A stretch of 64,000 nucleotides of DNA. Origin: Aphelenchoides besseyi (taxonomy: Eukaryota > Nematoda > Chromadorea > Rhabditida > Aphelenchoididae). Both the position numbers and the translations under genes were made by a program. Below are positions 1-13,680 of this stretch, in pieces; position 1 is the stretch's first letter; each line of letters opens with the position of its first letter. Below the pieces are notes generated by a model, which did no database searches, was not told the DNA's origin, and saw only the letters and a list, made by a program, of their open reading frames with translations. Where the stretch lies: contig JAMPIQ010000001.1 in NCBI GenBank assembly GCA_024699855.1, positions 9,486,001 through 9,550,000 on the forward strand. Reading direction: 5' to 3'.

Positions 1-1203
1 GTAAGCTTCCAATTTTGCGTTGCTATCGTGGTACAGTCGACGGTAATCGATAGGCGTTCCATCACGATTGGGAATCGGTGGAGCAGCACTGGGACTTGGA
101 GCTCGTTGATTCAACCTTACGTTCTCGGCAATTGCAGAATCGGGACGAAGATGTCGATTTGCCGTTGAGGTTGTTGGTTGCGCACTGATCTGCTGTTTGA
201 TAGCAAGAATCATACCTTGCAGTTTCTTTCTCGGCCCCAAGAGTTTGATTTCCATGTCGTCCAGATCCTGGCTAGTTAACTTTGAGAAGGCAGCGAAGGT
301 TGTGAAGTTGTTTTGCACGAAGATGTCCCAATACTTCTCCAAATCATTGCTTTTAAACTTTGTTTTCAAATCGGCTGTCTCTCGATGCTTTTCAACAACT
401 TTTCGGTGTTTGTGTAGTTGATCGACGACGTGTCTTTGTTTATTCGCAATTGCTATCTGTTCACCGTTTTCAGCCCGACAGTTTTTATGATCCGGATCTC
501 CGTTCTGCAATCAAAACTCATTACTTTCTCTATTGTCTTGAAATTACGTTCTTTAGCATCTGACTCAAAACATCCAACTGACCACTAGCACAGGCAATCA
601 ACGTAGGAGTCATTTTCTCATTATCTTCGGCATTTGGATCGTAACCAAATTGCAAAAGCAAATTCGCCAGTCGTCCTTGACCATAAAGTGATGCGTAATG
701 CAAGGCGGTTTGACCCATTTTATCTTTGGCATTCTTACTCTTTGTGTGTTCGAGAAGAAGTTTGAGCTAAAATCCGTGGCTAATGACCATGACAAGAACA
801 ACTTTACCATATCTTCGTTGCCACATGATGCTGCCAACATCAAAGCCGTTTGACCGAGTGCATTCTGTTGTTCGAGATCGGCATTTAGACCCAAAAAATA
901 ACGAGTCGAATTCAAATGACCCAAATAAGCGGCGTACATCAATGGTGTCCAACCGGCGTGATTAGCACAACTAAGTTCTTTCGATGTCAATTGAAGCTGT
1001 GGATTGGCATCAGGACGAAGACCCTTAAACTGAAGAGATAATTTCGATTCTTTTAATCATCAACTCACGTCTAAACTCGCTGCAGTCCAAATGTCCATTT
1101 GCTCAAAGAGCTCATCATTTTTGGAGGGCATCGGTAGGGTCATGACCTCGTAGAAAGCATGTTCGTTATGTCCATTGCCATTGCTCGACAAATTTTGTTG
1201 CAT
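1..1203 (-). CDS. Ankyrin-repeat plus SAM-domain protein (ANKS3/ANKS6-like), 3' end off the window
   Basis: Exons 1203-1069, 1029-808, 766-548 and 504-1 join with 39, 41 and 43 nt GT-AG introns and phases close; the frame is still open at base 1. Start is the first ATG after an in-frame TAA. Residues about 60-190 hold ankyrin repeats (G-WTPLMYAAYLGH, GQTALMLAA, GQTALHYASLYG). A linker with many K/H/E residues leads to a SAM domain (LEKYWDIFVQNNFTTF ... LTSQDLDDM ... GPRKKL), followed by a Ser/Pro-rich tail. Ankyrin-SAM proteins of this layout are adaptors in cilia and signalling complexes. The domain order matches ANKS3/ANKS6, but the exact orthologue is not decided. Intron 2 could be mistaken for coding because its first codons also read V-K-L-F-L, like the true exon 3 start L-K-L-L-L. 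Confidence 0.85.
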
Positions 1204-4200
1204 TTCGTTCAAAACAATATGCCCAATCTCTTAAAAACCGCAATCAATAGTTTCAAACTAAAAGCTCATTAGTTCTTTTCGTTTTCTGCGCACCCACATT
1301 TATATCGATGATGTTCATCGGTCGTTATCGACGACCGCAATCTTTCGCTTATTTTGTGATTGATGACGACGAGAAATTTGTTTTCAGATGAGACGCGGAA
1401 TCTACGCAACAGAAAAGTAGGGAGATTGAGGTTTCAAAGTTCGGTTTTGATTCTGTCCTTTTAACTTCATTTCCAGGTGTGTTTGGAGTTCATTGTCTTC
1501 GGCTGGAATTGTCGTATTCTCGACTAGAAAGAGCGCCTTTCATAGCCCAAATTGTACTCACGTTCTTCATTTATGCAATTGGAAGGTCTTTAAAGTTAAC
1601 GGAATTCTTTCCTTTGGCGGCAAAAGTGTTCAACATATCGAGTTAAATAGTCCACTTCCTGGTTGTCTCACCGACGGCGAACACTTTTCGCATCACAAAA
1701 TCAACACCGCGGGAATTGAAGTTGCAGTCGAAGTAAAAGGTCAACTTTATTTTTACCGTTCTCATTCACTGTGACATTAATTTGGACACGAGAGATGTGT
1801 GGGAAAAGCGTCCTCTAAAGTTTTTCATTACCTCAATTTTCTCCTTTCACTTCGCGTTAACTCATGATTTCTATCTTCAGGCGTCTGCTCAAAGAAACTT
1901 TTTAGACGACACACTTCTTTTACATCAACAGCCGGAGGGCGAAGTGCACAGGAAAGGAAAAAGTTTCCGTAGTTTCACTTAAGTTGACGAGTTTTTTGTG
2001 CGTTGGGAAGTTTCTGATGCAAATAACTGTCAGGGAACATGGTCTCCATGAACCGGGATGGTATTTTAAGTCCAATGATTTTTCGTAAAAGCTGCGATTA
2101 CGAGCGAAATGATTTCGATTTCAACTCTCGGTTGCTCGGTGTTTATAATTCAACGTTTATTTTGACTCATAATGCTCTTTGCGTTGCTTAGGACCGTGAA
2201 GGGGAAAACTCGTCGACATTTTGGCTTCTCGTTCGAAAACAAAACGAATTTTCTCCCAAAACAACGGCAACGACATTCGTGGTATTCTGTGACTAATCCC
2301 AGCACTCTGTTTATGTCTACGTTGGTTATGTGACTCACTGGGAAATGTTACGATCGGTTGCATCGAATACCTCCGCTGCGATCTTTTCTTTCTGGTCCTC
2401 GATCGTTCACGACGTGCGATCACTTTGTTCGGCCGGAAGACGAACAGCCGCCGAAAGTTGGCAATCCAATGGAGAAAAACTGCGGCCGTTCGTCTTTCCG
2501 CGATTTCCGATTGTCGTCGATCAATTGGCCACCTGGTTTCGCTTTTTTCCACTCAGTTGTGTTGTTTCTTCGTTTTATTGGCGTGAGAATCGGTTCGAGT
2601 GGGTTGTCCTTTTAATCCCGATACAATCTCGTGTAGAAATCTTTGTCTTTTCTTCCATTTGTATCGAAGGTCACGTAAAATAAGCGTCGCGAACATTGAA
2701 GTTCACTTATTCAACTTTGCTTCGTGCTCATGCAAATCGGAAACCTCAGATTTTGCATTTGAAAGTGTCTCTAACCGCTTATCAGATTTGTTTTTATCGT
2801 CCACGACTTTGTTTGTTCCCGACGGCTGCCCTTTGCTCTGTCACCAACGTGCTTAGTCGACGAAGAGACCGATTTGTTTATTTGAGATCGATGCCAATCA
2901 GATGATTGTCAGCCACTCCTCTGCGGAAACCGACTTCACGTTTCGATTTTAATTGAACACACACTCCGAGACAAACATCTGTTTCTTTTTACGATTTATG
3001 AGCTCACCATCTGTTCGCCATGAAACTGACAACTTTGGGCTTACAAGTCAAAACAAGCGTGTGAAACGAAAGTAGTTCGGGTCGTGGATGAGCGTTTTTA
3101 AACGACATTTCAAGCAGACAGTTCGGGAAATGCGCAGCTAATGAACCAAAGAGTGAAGGCCTTGAAGTCAATCCAATTTTTCACGCTTCTCTTTTCGGTC
3201 ACGAATTTCAGTTCATCAAAAATTTCTTTTCAACTTCCGCATTTCCTTGCGAGTGACATTCTTCCAACATGTAATCTTGAAAACTTATCGCGAGAACACT
3301 AATTATAAAAGAATTTTGTTGAAGACAACGATACGTAATGGAGAATTAGTTGTTCCGAGAGTCAGCGTTCTTTCCGTTTACTCGCCGCATCAAAAGTCAC
3401 TTCTCGTTTGGTCGGCAGTGTAATTAGGTTGAAATTAAAATTCATACGTCGCTCATTTCGCTTCGTCTCGTGGAGGTTCGTTCCAATTAGTTTTGGGTTC
3501 ACGACGGCCAGCCGCTTTGTTGAACCTCTGAGTTATGTTTTCGACGACCAAGACGCGGAATTCGAAGGCTTAAGTGAGTCATGACGATAAAGGAAGTAAG
3601 GGATTAGTAAGGAGTGGATATCTTTTACACACGAAATGTTAACGAAGAGATTTCTGACGTTTGTTCTCGAACTGCAACTCTTCTTTTGATTGTTGTGTAA
3701 ACAGGTGTCGATTCCATTGCCTTCCTTTGTTCTTTCAACTTTTCTGTGGGATTTTTGCAGCAGACAAACGCGGAAGTTCCGGAGACTCAAAGTCGACCGA
3801 AAAGCCGATTTCTGCCGTTGGTTTTGATTTCGTAGTTTTCAATTATTTGAGACGGCTATGCGAAGTAGCTTTGTCTGTTAACTGAAAGTTTCCGCACTCG
3901 TTGCAATTCACGTGTAAACTCGGGAAGCAACAAGAAGATCAAAAAGTAGAGGAACTGTTGTGTTGAAATCGGATTACTTTGCTTCAAGTCGGATTCTTTT
4001 TTGATTAACTGTGTGGTCTTTGTGTTGTGATGCTTTTAATTTGTCGAAGTGCCATTGATTTGTCTACGGTAACATTACGATGATCATCGTGGTCGATTAC
4101 AAGGCACTTTGGTTCGCTAATTGTCGGATTGTTGGTTGTCAGATTAGCGAGTACTTTCTGGGTTCGTGTTTAGCACGCGAAATGGGCGGAAATTCGTATC

Positions 4201-5092
4201 TGAATTTGCGAAATGAATTGAAAACACGAAAGGTATTCGAGTCGTCACTTCTCGACATCTGGACTGCGAACTCAAAAACGTAAAGATTATTTCTTTGGCT
4301 ATTGTTCGTGGAGTTTTTTGTGTGCCACTACGAATATCCCACAGTCAATATCATCAATTGGCGCGGAGAAGGAAACCTGAGACTAACAACTTGAAGACCA
4401 TCGGCCCGATTACTCATTCTCTTGTTTTACGCCTCCGTTTTGTATATTTGCGGCTATTCGGCCAATTGATTGGGATCGGATGTTCGAACGTTACAAACAG
4501 TTTTTGCGATCGCTGGTCTCCGGTTCAGGAGCAGATAAAAATAGAAAGAAGACCAAATGAAAGATGCTGGTTATTCGATACTTTTTACTTTGCATGTAAA
4601 CTCGTGACTTTACATGAAAAACTCCAAGTCATCTCTCACGCTTTTTAATGGCGGTCGAGTGTTTGTCTGTCTGCGTGCTTTTTGGTCTTCGTCTTCGGTT
4701 CTCGTCACACAATGGGGACGAAACCAGGAAACAAAGCAGAACCGTTTTTGTTTCCTTTTGCCGAAGATGTTCGTCCACGCTCTTCGGTTATGGCGACGCA
4801 AAGTGAAAGGATCTTCAATTTGTGCGTCGTCCGCTCACGTGTTTTTGCGTCTGCGCCGTCTCCACCGGTACACTCGAACTCAACTTTCGTTCCGTGCGCA
4901 TTTGAAAACTTTTTTCGGATTACTCGCCACTTTTTCGCGGTAACATCACCCTGTGGTTCTCGTGAAAATTGATTTTATCACGCGTCCGAGTTCTCGTCGA
5001 TTTCATTGGAATTTCAGATTTTATTGTCTTGAGCGTTTTACATCGAACGCCGTTGGAGTAAAGGACTTGGGAGTCAGCAACCGATTACTCAA
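1204..5092. other. Long gene-free stretch between divergent genes
   Basis: This 3.9 kb separates the divergent starts of the ankyrin-SAM gene and the RNF19-like gene. It is unusually large for this compact window. Open frames up to about 117 codons occur on both strands, but none shows splice-supported continuation, a recognisable domain, or an acceptor next to an ATG. It probably holds the promoters and perhaps untranslated exons of the two flanking genes. I see no repeat or RNA gene in it. Confidence 0.5.
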
Positions 5093-8000
5093 ATGAGTGT
5101 GAAGGGAAATCGAACAAAAAACCTGGGGACCGTGGTCGAATGTGCGGAAACGGCGGACGATTCAAATTTGCTGTCGACGGCAAACGAGTCAGCGGATCCA
5201 CAGATCGCCACTGCTGACGGTCGTTCGTCGCATTACGAAACCGCATCATCGAAATTCTCGACCGGTGACGACACGGCCGTCGAGTGCTCGACGGTGAGTT
5301 CCGTTTCCTTTAATTGTTCTTTCAATTCGCGTTTAGGCCCGAACAGAGGTGTCGAGTCCAAGCGAATCGGCCGAACTTTCCATCACTCTTCGACACAACC
5401 GAAATCCATCAGATTCGATCACGTCGAAATCGCGTTCCGATACATCGCCCAGAAACTCTCGACGAAAACACTCCTCAGCTGCCGATTCTTGTACCTCCGA
5501 TTCATCTGTCGACTTAACAGTTCCCGCAGCGTCCAAAGACTCCAGAAAAAAGAAACGAACAAACCGCTTCAACGGTCAAACCTCAACGTCTGCACCACCG
5601 AAACGTTTCTCGTTGACTTCACTTCTCAACAATGTCACCGCACCAGTTAGACGAGGCAAAGAAGACAAACCGACTTCATCGGCCAGTTCCTCATTCAGAG
5701 ATCAATCCGCTGGACTTCCGCCCAAGGATCGCAAATTCCCCAAATCACGCGCCTCCACGGCAACAGATGAAAAGAGCAGGTACGAAGATTTTGATCCATT
5801 AGTTTGGAATTCGCTAAAACCATTTTCTTATAAAACTTTAATGTGCGTATTGTTTTACGTAAAACAAACAATCGCATTCATTAAACGGAAAGTTCCGCCC
5901 CGTTCTGCTTATCGCTTTCATGCCGTTGAATCATCGTTCCGAAGGGCTTTCGATTATTTTTTCTGTTTGTCGATTTTGCTTTCCATCAACACTACAAGCT
6001 TACGGAATCAATTTCAACGTCCATTGGGATGCAGAGGTCGATTTCGAAAGTGTCAATTATCGTCCGTATACTCTTTTCACTTTTAACCTTAGACCTGAAA
6101 TATCATCCGTTTTTGTATTTTCAAACCAAAACACATTGCTTGTCGAGGTTTTCCGTCGTTCTTATATTCGACGTTCTTTTAGAAAAGTGATCGCCGAGCC
6201 GTCAGCTGACCTCGTGAACTCGCAAAACCGGCAACCACTAACGACCGTAAACTCAACGGACAACATTGGAACTTTTCGTCGACGTTACATGGATTCCCGT
6301 AAGTTATTCGATCATTTGAGTGCAACAAAAACGTTTATTTAGTTTCAAATGAAGCTTCCGATTCGTCGGAAATGATTGAATGTCCGGTTTGTTGTGTTCT
6401 ACAGGCATCGAGTCAATATCCGCACTTGACGAACTGCTCACATCGAACGTGTCGGAATTGTTTGGAAAATTATTTGCAAATCGAAATCATGGAAAGTCGA
6501 GTGGTCGTGAATTGTACCGAATGTTCTGCTCCTATTCATCCAAATGACATTTACACCACATTGTGCATGAACCAGGCACTTTTGGAGCGCTATGAGCGTT
6601 TTATGATTCGTCGTATTCTATTAACTGATCCAGATACGCGGTAAGCAATCGTTTCTTGTTTCTATTCATTTGAGTTTTAGTTGGTGTCCGGCTCCAGATT
6701 GTGATTACGCGTGTATTGCCCAGAATTGCGCCGCTTGTCCTCAACTCGAATGCGGACGTCCCGGCTGTAACACACTGTTTTGTTATCATTGCAAGGGCGA
6801 ATGGCATCCCCAACAAACTTGCGATGAAGCGCGTGGAAAGTCGGCTGAAAGGATGTTCGCTTCAGCCGGTGGTTCAAGTGGTCAGACGGCCGCAGGAATC
6901 GTCAACGCATTAAGTGGAAGTAGTGGATCTTCAAGTGAGAAATGTGAGTTCAAATCTTCATCAAGTTTTTCTATCTTCAAATGTCCGTTTACATGATAAG
7001 AACATTTCTGAGATGAAACAAAATGAGAGCAAGCAAATTTGCTGGGCTTCTTTGACGGGATCATTTGACTAATTGTTGATTACACGCAACAGCGGTGTTG
7101 ATCAAATAGATGTCGTTTGTGATCTCACTCGTGCATGTTGATTGTTTTGTCAACATAGGAAAGAGCTTGTTTACACATTTTGATTTGCGATAGACTGCAG
7201 GCGTTTACGGTCATTTCGCTGTCTGCGATCAGCGTTGAGTTTAGAAGCATTAAGTTAATTCTTACCTTGTTTTATCGATTGATGGACTTTCTTGTATCAC
7301 GTTTTCTTTGATCTCATAATCATTGCTGGCTCACTATTTCCCAGTTGAAATGATCGTTGCGTTGCACGCATTCATGCACTCTTTGTTCTAATGACCGCTT
7401 GTCGAGTCGGGTAAAGAGCAGACCAAATGACAGAAGTTGGAATTTGCGATGGTCGAAGTGATGTTGAAATGATACTTATGTTAGATCTTCTGATTGACTG
7501 CTTTCGTTCAGTTCCTCTGGTTCATTGCTTCCAGTTTCTTTCATCTTTTGCTTTATTCAATTTCCTGTCTTCACCCACATTTTGAGGTCCTATTAAAGCC
7601 TCGACTTCTGTTTTTCATTCCTGTTACAAATCACCTTGTTGTTGTTCTCGATAGCGAGCGAATTGATGTCCTTCAAAAACAGTCGACAGATTTCATTGCA
7701 ATAGTGGGCGATCAACGCTTGTATTTCGTCAAGGATTTCAATTCCAATCAATACTTCGTCCATCGTTTTCCATATTGTTTCTTAGAACCCAGAAGTTGAC
7801 CAGTTGGGGAACGGTCAAAATAGCGGCAATCAACGAAAGTCGGCCTAAACGGCAAGTACAAAAACTACTGAACTGAGTGAACGACTCAATTTCTTTGTTT
7901 AAGAGGCGTTGCTTTGCGTTCTTTGATGCCTCAATTGACGGTCAAGATGTGTCGGTCCGTTGAGTTTCCCGTCTTCGATTTTTGTGTTCACTTTTGGTCT

Positions 8001-10235
8001 CATCCAATCGTCCACTTTTTTGTAGCTGACCATCAACGAGTGATTGTCCAGCTTGAGTCTTGATTTCACGCGTTTTCTAGTCTTAGTTATCGTAGTGTTG
8101 GGGTTCAAAATTCTAATTTTCAGGAAGTTTGCTGACTAATCGACTTTTTTAGCTGGCGACTTGAAAGCCTGTCCGCGATGTCATACGTTGATTATAAAGC
8201 TCAATGATGGATCATGCAATCATCTCGTATGGACACAATTTTTTGCAGTAAACATCAAAAAACCGAAATTTCTATTTTCGCCGCTTTTTCGATCTCCATT
8301 TCAATACCCATTGTCAAGCTAGTTAATCAATCAGTTGTTTTAGGTCTGCCCAATATGTCAAGCGGATTTCTGTTGGTTATGTTTGAAAGAAATCAGCGAC
8401 CTTCACTACTTGAGGTTCGATCGAATTTCTCGGATCCTCCGAAAACTTTCTATTTCAGTCCAACTGGATGCACGTTTTGGGGCAAGAAACCGTGGACACG
8501 AAAGAAGAAATTGTTGTGGCAAATCGGTACACTCATTGGTGCACCGGTCGGAATCGCTCTGATTGCTGGATTGGCTGTTCCGGGAATTGTTTGCGGTGTT
8601 CCGGTTTTCGTTGGTCGCAAAATCTATCAGCGTTTCTCTCATCAAAGTCGTCTTCGACGTCGTCTAATTACGGCGGCAAGTGTTGCGGGTTCGTTGATTG
8701 TTTCGCCGGTTTTGGCGGTGATGGCTGTTGGCGTTGGAGTGCCGATCATGTTGGCCTACGTCTACGGTGTTGTTCCGCTTTCGTTGTGTCGAAATGGCGG
8801 TTGTGGTGGTGGTGATCAAACGGACAGCGCCGCATTAGCTGAAGCTGCCGCAGCAGTTGCATCAGCAGCTTTCAACGAAGAAACGATTGGCGATTTGAAT
8901 CAAACCGAAGATACACCGCGCGGTTTGGGATCCAGCACCACAAATGGTCCTCGTTTTCCACGATCTTTACATTCGTATTTGGCCGATGAAAACGTTCGTT
9001 TACTTCGTCATGCTCGTCGTGATCCTCGTACAACTTCGCCGGATGATGGACTCAATTTCTCGATTATCGAAAAGAATCCATCTCGTACGCAACGTGCGAA
9101 TGCCACTCAACCAGATGTTGTCTCGGCTTCATCTTCCAAATTATGTGGACCATCGGATTCGCAGCGTCGACGCAAATTAAGTGCTGAATCATGTAAGAAT
9201 TCGAATGCAATTCATAATAACTATAATCGACTTCAGATGCCAACAGTTTGGGTGAACGATTGAATTACGACAACGCATCAACCAAAGCGAACGCCGGTTC
9301 ACACTATCAATTCGACTCAAAGGTAGTCAATCAATTGAGTTTTTTATTGTTTATTTCCAATTCCAGAGTGTACATACGGTTTGTTCGGGAGCCGAAGCTC
9401 AAAGTTATTGCGAAGACATTGCATCGGTTCAAGCAGCTTGCGGTTCGATTACCGATTCTGCATCAGTGCGCATGAATCGTCAATATCGAACGAACTCACG
9501 TCCCGAACGTGATCTCTCGCCGTCGTCAATCAACTCACTCGGCGATTCTCGTTCGTTGATTATGGGAATCCAAAAACCCTTGGCCGTCTCACCACAACTT
9601 TCAACAGTTGCCGTCGACTTCGCTCCACTACCAACCGAATCGAATGCCGAACGTTCGAACCAAACAACTGGCGGCGAATTTTTTCGTTTTCGAACTTTTA
9701 TGGACAATTTGCGTCAAATTCTAAATGACGAAGTTGCGGACGATGGAGATAGTCACGAATTCTTGGGTGCAAAACGGTAAGACTTCATTTTCCTGTTTAA
9801 ACTCAAGTGTTTTCCAGCAAGAACACGAAATCGCACAACAGCTCTTCAACTGACATCTCCGTTCCACCCACAAGCATCAGCCCGACAATCCAACAACCAT
9901 CGACTGTTGCGGCAAAAGTTCGCTACGATCAAAATTCACGTGCACTCTCCGTTCAAATGCCCGCTTCAAGCGCTTCATCTGCTCGTCGTTCAATGCCCGC
10001 TTTAAATGTTCGTCCCGTTGAGCCGGCATCTGTGATTCTGACGCCAACAGGAACCGTTTTAACCGATCAAGCCGATGTCCAAAACTCGGAATCTGACAAA
10101 TCCGCCAAACGTTCGCGTCGTAGTCGCTTAGCGAACTTCTTTCGATCATTCCGCTCATCCAACAGCTACAACGTCGACTCTGACGACGTTGAACGCCAAC
10201 AAACACGCAGAAACAAAAAGGCTCCGGCCGTCTAA
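5093..10235 (+). CDS. RNF19: RNF19-type RBR E3 ubiquitin ligase with membrane segments
   Basis: Eleven exons close in phase to 1037 aa: 5093-5293, 5337-5779, 6183-6298, 6343-6640, 6681-6943, 8153-8226, 8344-8414, 8459-9192, 9237-9322, 9367-9776, 9818-10235. Residues 1-255 are Ser/Thr-rich and disordered. RING1 begins at about residue 267 ([17 protein letters not shown]), then an IBR with paired Cys, then RING2 ([29 protein letters not shown]) with the catalytic Cys expected at GSC. The block after it ([40 protein letters not shown]) is the RNF19 signature and carries two hydrophobic membrane segments at about 505-600. The C-terminal 400 residues are low-complexity. RBR ligases pass ubiquitin through a thioester on RING2. 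Intron 5 is long (1.2 kb). An AATAAA lies about 105 nt after the stop. Confidence 0.92.
6944..8152 (+). other. 1.2 kb intron inside the RNF19-like gene
   Basis: It is bounded by AAT|GTGAGT and TTTTTTAG|CTGGCG, and the flanking exons join in phase inside the IBR-to-RING2 linker. It is about 30 times longer than most introns here. Both strands carry only short open frames without domain features or paired splice sites, so I see no nested gene. Confidence 0.6.
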
Positions 10236-10411
10236 ACACATCAAGAAAACACTAATTGTCTTTTAAGTCTTGTAAATCGTTGCTCAAAACATCCCCCGAG
10301 TTTGTTTTCAATTTAACGGGTTTTGTAACTTTTTTATTTGAATAAATTTAAGATTTCTAATCGATGTCAATTTGTTCGACTGGTATTCTCTCCTTGGTGT
10401 CGTCTATCTAA

Positions 10412-11216
10412 GTGGTCATTGACCAAACGACAATTGAATCGAAAAGAAAATTCGAAGTTAAGCAAATGGAAGAACGATTCGCCCCCTTAGACCGATTGGT
10501 GGATCGGCAGTTGTGTTCGAGATGCTCCAAGAAACGTTTGTTTTTCTGTTACGACTGTTGCATTTACATGAACGGTGTAGAGGAGTTGGTGCCGACTATT
10601 GAGGTGGTTGTCATTCTTTTGGATCATCAACCTTGTGCATTTTAGCTTCCTATCAAAATCGATATCATCAAACATTTCAAAGAGCAAAACAGCAAATCGA
10701 CGGCCATTCACTGCAAACTTTTGGCTCCAAACTATACGCGTTTATTCGGACCAAATGACTCGACAATCCCCGACTACTTGGCTGAAGCTGATCAGATCAA
10801 CAGCGTTCTTGTTTATCCCGACAAACAAGCGACGAGTATGCTCGAGTATCGTCAACGATCAGGACGTCCGATCGAACGACTGGTGTTTCTCGATTCGACG
10901 TGGCAAACAATCAACGGTCTGCGTGCTCTGCCGCAAATTCAAGGCCTTCCAACGGTCTCACTAAACAGTTACAAGACCGCTTTCTGGAGACCTCAGGTAT
11001 TAAGGGCGATTTAAAACCAAATTTATTAGATTTCAGAAGGGATATCCGGATGAGTGTCTTGCCACAATCGAAGCTATTTACTACGCGGTTTGTGAAGCCA
11101 ATCAAGCAAACCAAGTGGCAACTGGACAAGAAGACGTGAAGAATAATCAGAAGTTTGAAGATCTCTTGTTTTGGTTTCGGTTTTTCAAACAGAAATTTAT
11201 TGATGGACAAACTTGA
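10412..11216 (+). CDS. DTWD1: DTW-domain tRNA-uridine aminocarboxypropyltransferase 1
   Basis: Exons 10412-10603, 10646-10996 and 11037-11216 give 240 aa, all phase 0. An N-terminal zinc-knuckle-like pattern (LCSRCSKKRLFFCYDCC) precedes VPTIE/LPIKIDIIKH. The family core follows: LDSTWQT, which is the D-x-T-W motif, then LPTVSLNSYKTAFWRPQ and a final helix CLATIEAIYYAV. DTWD1 transfers the aminocarboxypropyl group of S-adenosylmethionine to U20 of some tRNAs, making acp3U, in the nucleus. Length is close to the usual 300 aa but shorter at the N-terminus. It starts about 175 nt after the upstream gene on the same strand, so shared transcription is possible. The first ATG is used; a later one in frame is not excluded. 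An AATAAA sits about 20 nt after the stop. Confidence 0.88.
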
Positions 11217-11358
11217 TTTATTGTTGTTGTTGGCCAAATAAACGTCTTCAAATAGTAAGAAGTTAAGCACCTGAAACTAAATGATCATTCATCTCCATTC
11301 ATTTGATCAACTTTTGTTGTCAAAAGATCACATTTTTATTTTGTGGTTGTAAACAAGT

Positions 11359-13178
11359 TTACAGATTTTTTGGATGATCAGCGGAATGAATGGTTGCTTG
11401 GTCGGTTTTCTTCGGTAGCACTGGAGATTGCTCGGACACTTCAGTGTCCATCGATGGTTGTTGATTTGATGGAGTAGTGGGGCAGATGGATCTATTCTCG
11501 CGATCATTCACACACTCCGTTGAGCCCATATCCACATCGATGATAACATCGGCACGAGATTGAGCGTCTTGAACAATCGTTCTCTCGTTCTTCTTTCCAA
11601 TTGGCTTCAACTTTTTGGCAACCGCTGATGAAACCTCTTCTTTCTTCGGCTTTGATGGCAAACTCTCTGGTTGTAGTGGTAATTTTTCCGGCGGTGAAGT
11701 CAAATCAGAAAGCTCTTGTTGCAGTTGTTTCTGATATAATGATAGTGGGATTTTCGATGGCCTGGAAATCAGAAATAAACTATCAAATGCCCTGGAAACT
11801 TACTTTTCGACTTTTTTTGTTGCGATCATTGGTTTTTCAGTCTCGTCAACCTGAAATTCAGTCGAACAAAATCTCGTTCTTTCCCTACCTCCCAATCATA
11901 CGGTACGTTCCAATCGATTTTCTTTGCTCTTCCGATTTTGGATAACGTCTTCATTAAATACGAATAGTCCGGACGCTCGTGAAACTTCATGTTGACAATG
12001 TAAACAACTATGGTGAAAAACTCCGGACTAATTAGACGAAAAGTCTCTTGGACTGCAAGAACACGAACTGACCTCTGCAATTAACTAACTCACATTTCCC
12101 ATCTACAAACTTTTGCTTTTTGTCCAAGGCAATTGATGTGACCATTTCATTTCGCCACGGAAGAGCATCCAAATCGAAGAACTCGGTAGTCAAATAGATC
12201 CAGGACTCCAAATCGTCTCGACGTGCCAACTCTCGATTCAGGTGCATTGGTCGGGAACAATAGCGAATGTGTCCAATCATCGGAATCCAACTACGTGGTG
12301 GACTGGAAAACAACTTGGGATGATCGGTTTTGAACTCACTAGATGGTGCCGTTCTTCTCGTTTCGAAATTTGAACGGAAGTCCGAAGTCTGACAACATGA
12401 CACAACGAATTTTTTTGTCCAATCCGTGAGAAAAGGCTTGAGGACGCAGGAAACGATGCAAATATCCGAGTTGATGTAAAATCTCCAAACAGCTGACCAT
12501 TTGCATGGACACACGAAGAGCAGTATCAAAGCAGAACGCTTGATGATCAAAACGTTTGCGAGTCACGTCGTGCAAGTTATCACCCATCAGTTCAGTCACA
12601 ATGAAATTGAAAGTGGGTGTTGAACCCGAATCGAGAAGTTGTGGTAAATGACCAGTAGGTTTTATTTTCTTCTCTTCTTCCACTTTCTGGTATGCTTTCA
12701 AGATGAGTAGTTCCAACTTAAATTGTGATTCTTAATCAACTCCTGCCGTGCACTTACTTTGATTGTCTTGTAGCGATCGAGGTCTTTGTGTTCGGAAGCT
12801 TCGGTGCGTAATCGAACAAGCGGTCCGTTGTGACATTTGGCTTTGTAAGTGAAACCAATTGATCCCTGTTCAATTTGTTCCAGTACAAGATAACTGAAAA
12901 GACTAGAGTACTTGACACTCTTTCGTGGAAGTTTACATCACGTCGCCGCGTTGAACTGTCGAGTTCAACGCTAAAACTGCTTCGGTTTGACCGACAGTCT
13001 GAGCACGTTTGAGCATAATGACCGGATTGGTGTTTCGGATTTTGGCGCTCATATTGGTGCGCTCCTTGGTGAATTTGACGGGTGTAATGTCTGTTCGCAG
13101 ATCTTGTTGTCTTGGCCTCTTCTTCGATCGTTTTGATGCATGAGATCGATGAGAACGATGGGAACGAGAAGACGACAT
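11359..13178 (-). CDS. Casein-kinase-1/TTBK-like pseudokinase
   Basis: Seven exons close in phase to 525 aa: 13178-12937, 12893-12758, 12716-12340, 12302-12094, 12052-11889, 11850-11804, 11761-11359. A lone TTCCAG acceptor 11 nt before the ATG suggests trans-splicing and fixes the start. A basic N-terminus (SRSHRSHRSH) leads to a CK1-fold domain with family landmarks such as ILHQLGYLHR and DDLESWIY. Key catalytic positions are changed: the VAxK lysine reads V-R-L-R, and the HRD aspartate is replaced (YLHRFLRPQAF). The DFG motif is kept (LSDFGLPFK). Loss of both lysine and catalytic aspartate argues for a non-catalytic scaffold. The C-terminal 130 aa are disordered and Pro/Ser/Lys-rich. CK1/TTBK-like kinases are greatly expanded in nematode sperm, so a germline role is possible but inferred. 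Confidence 0.87.
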
Positions 13179-13680
13179 GGAATTTGCTGGAATGAAGAAC
13201 GAATGATTGTTTCGCAAAATGTTTTCAAACTTTTTCATGCAAATCTAAACATTTGTTCAGAGTTTAGTCAATGGTTTCGATTTGTTTTGAAAGTTGTTTT
13301 ATTCTTGTCTATTTGATTCACTAAATCACTTAAAATATTCAAATGTTTTTTGTATCTACCACGCACACGTGGTTCCCGTGGGTGTACGAGGATATTCCGA
13401 GCATAAGCACAGCTAATTTCGTGATCATTGTTGACCGATCACTTCCGTTTCAATCAATGCGTCTGCAGACGCCCATGTTTCTGACCGATTTCAACCAATT
13501 TACCGTCCTATATAAGCTTCTCGTCTTACAATCCAATTTACAGCCGATCACAGATCGTATTCGAAAAGATTACTCGAAGACAAGCCGCCGAGTACAAAGT
13601 TTATCTTATCAATTTGAGAGCCACGTTGAAGGGACTTCAGTACCTATTCGTCAGTTTGATCCCGCTCACTTGTTTCGATC
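13179..13680. promoter_or_regulatory. Divergent intergenic region with TATA-like box
   Basis: This lies between the pseudokinase start (-) and the small secreted gene (+). A TATATAAG sequence at 13509-13516 is the best promoter candidate for the + gene, but it lies about 170 nt before the ATG, so it would need a long 5' leader or an untranslated exon. No gene is supported here. Confidence 0.35.
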
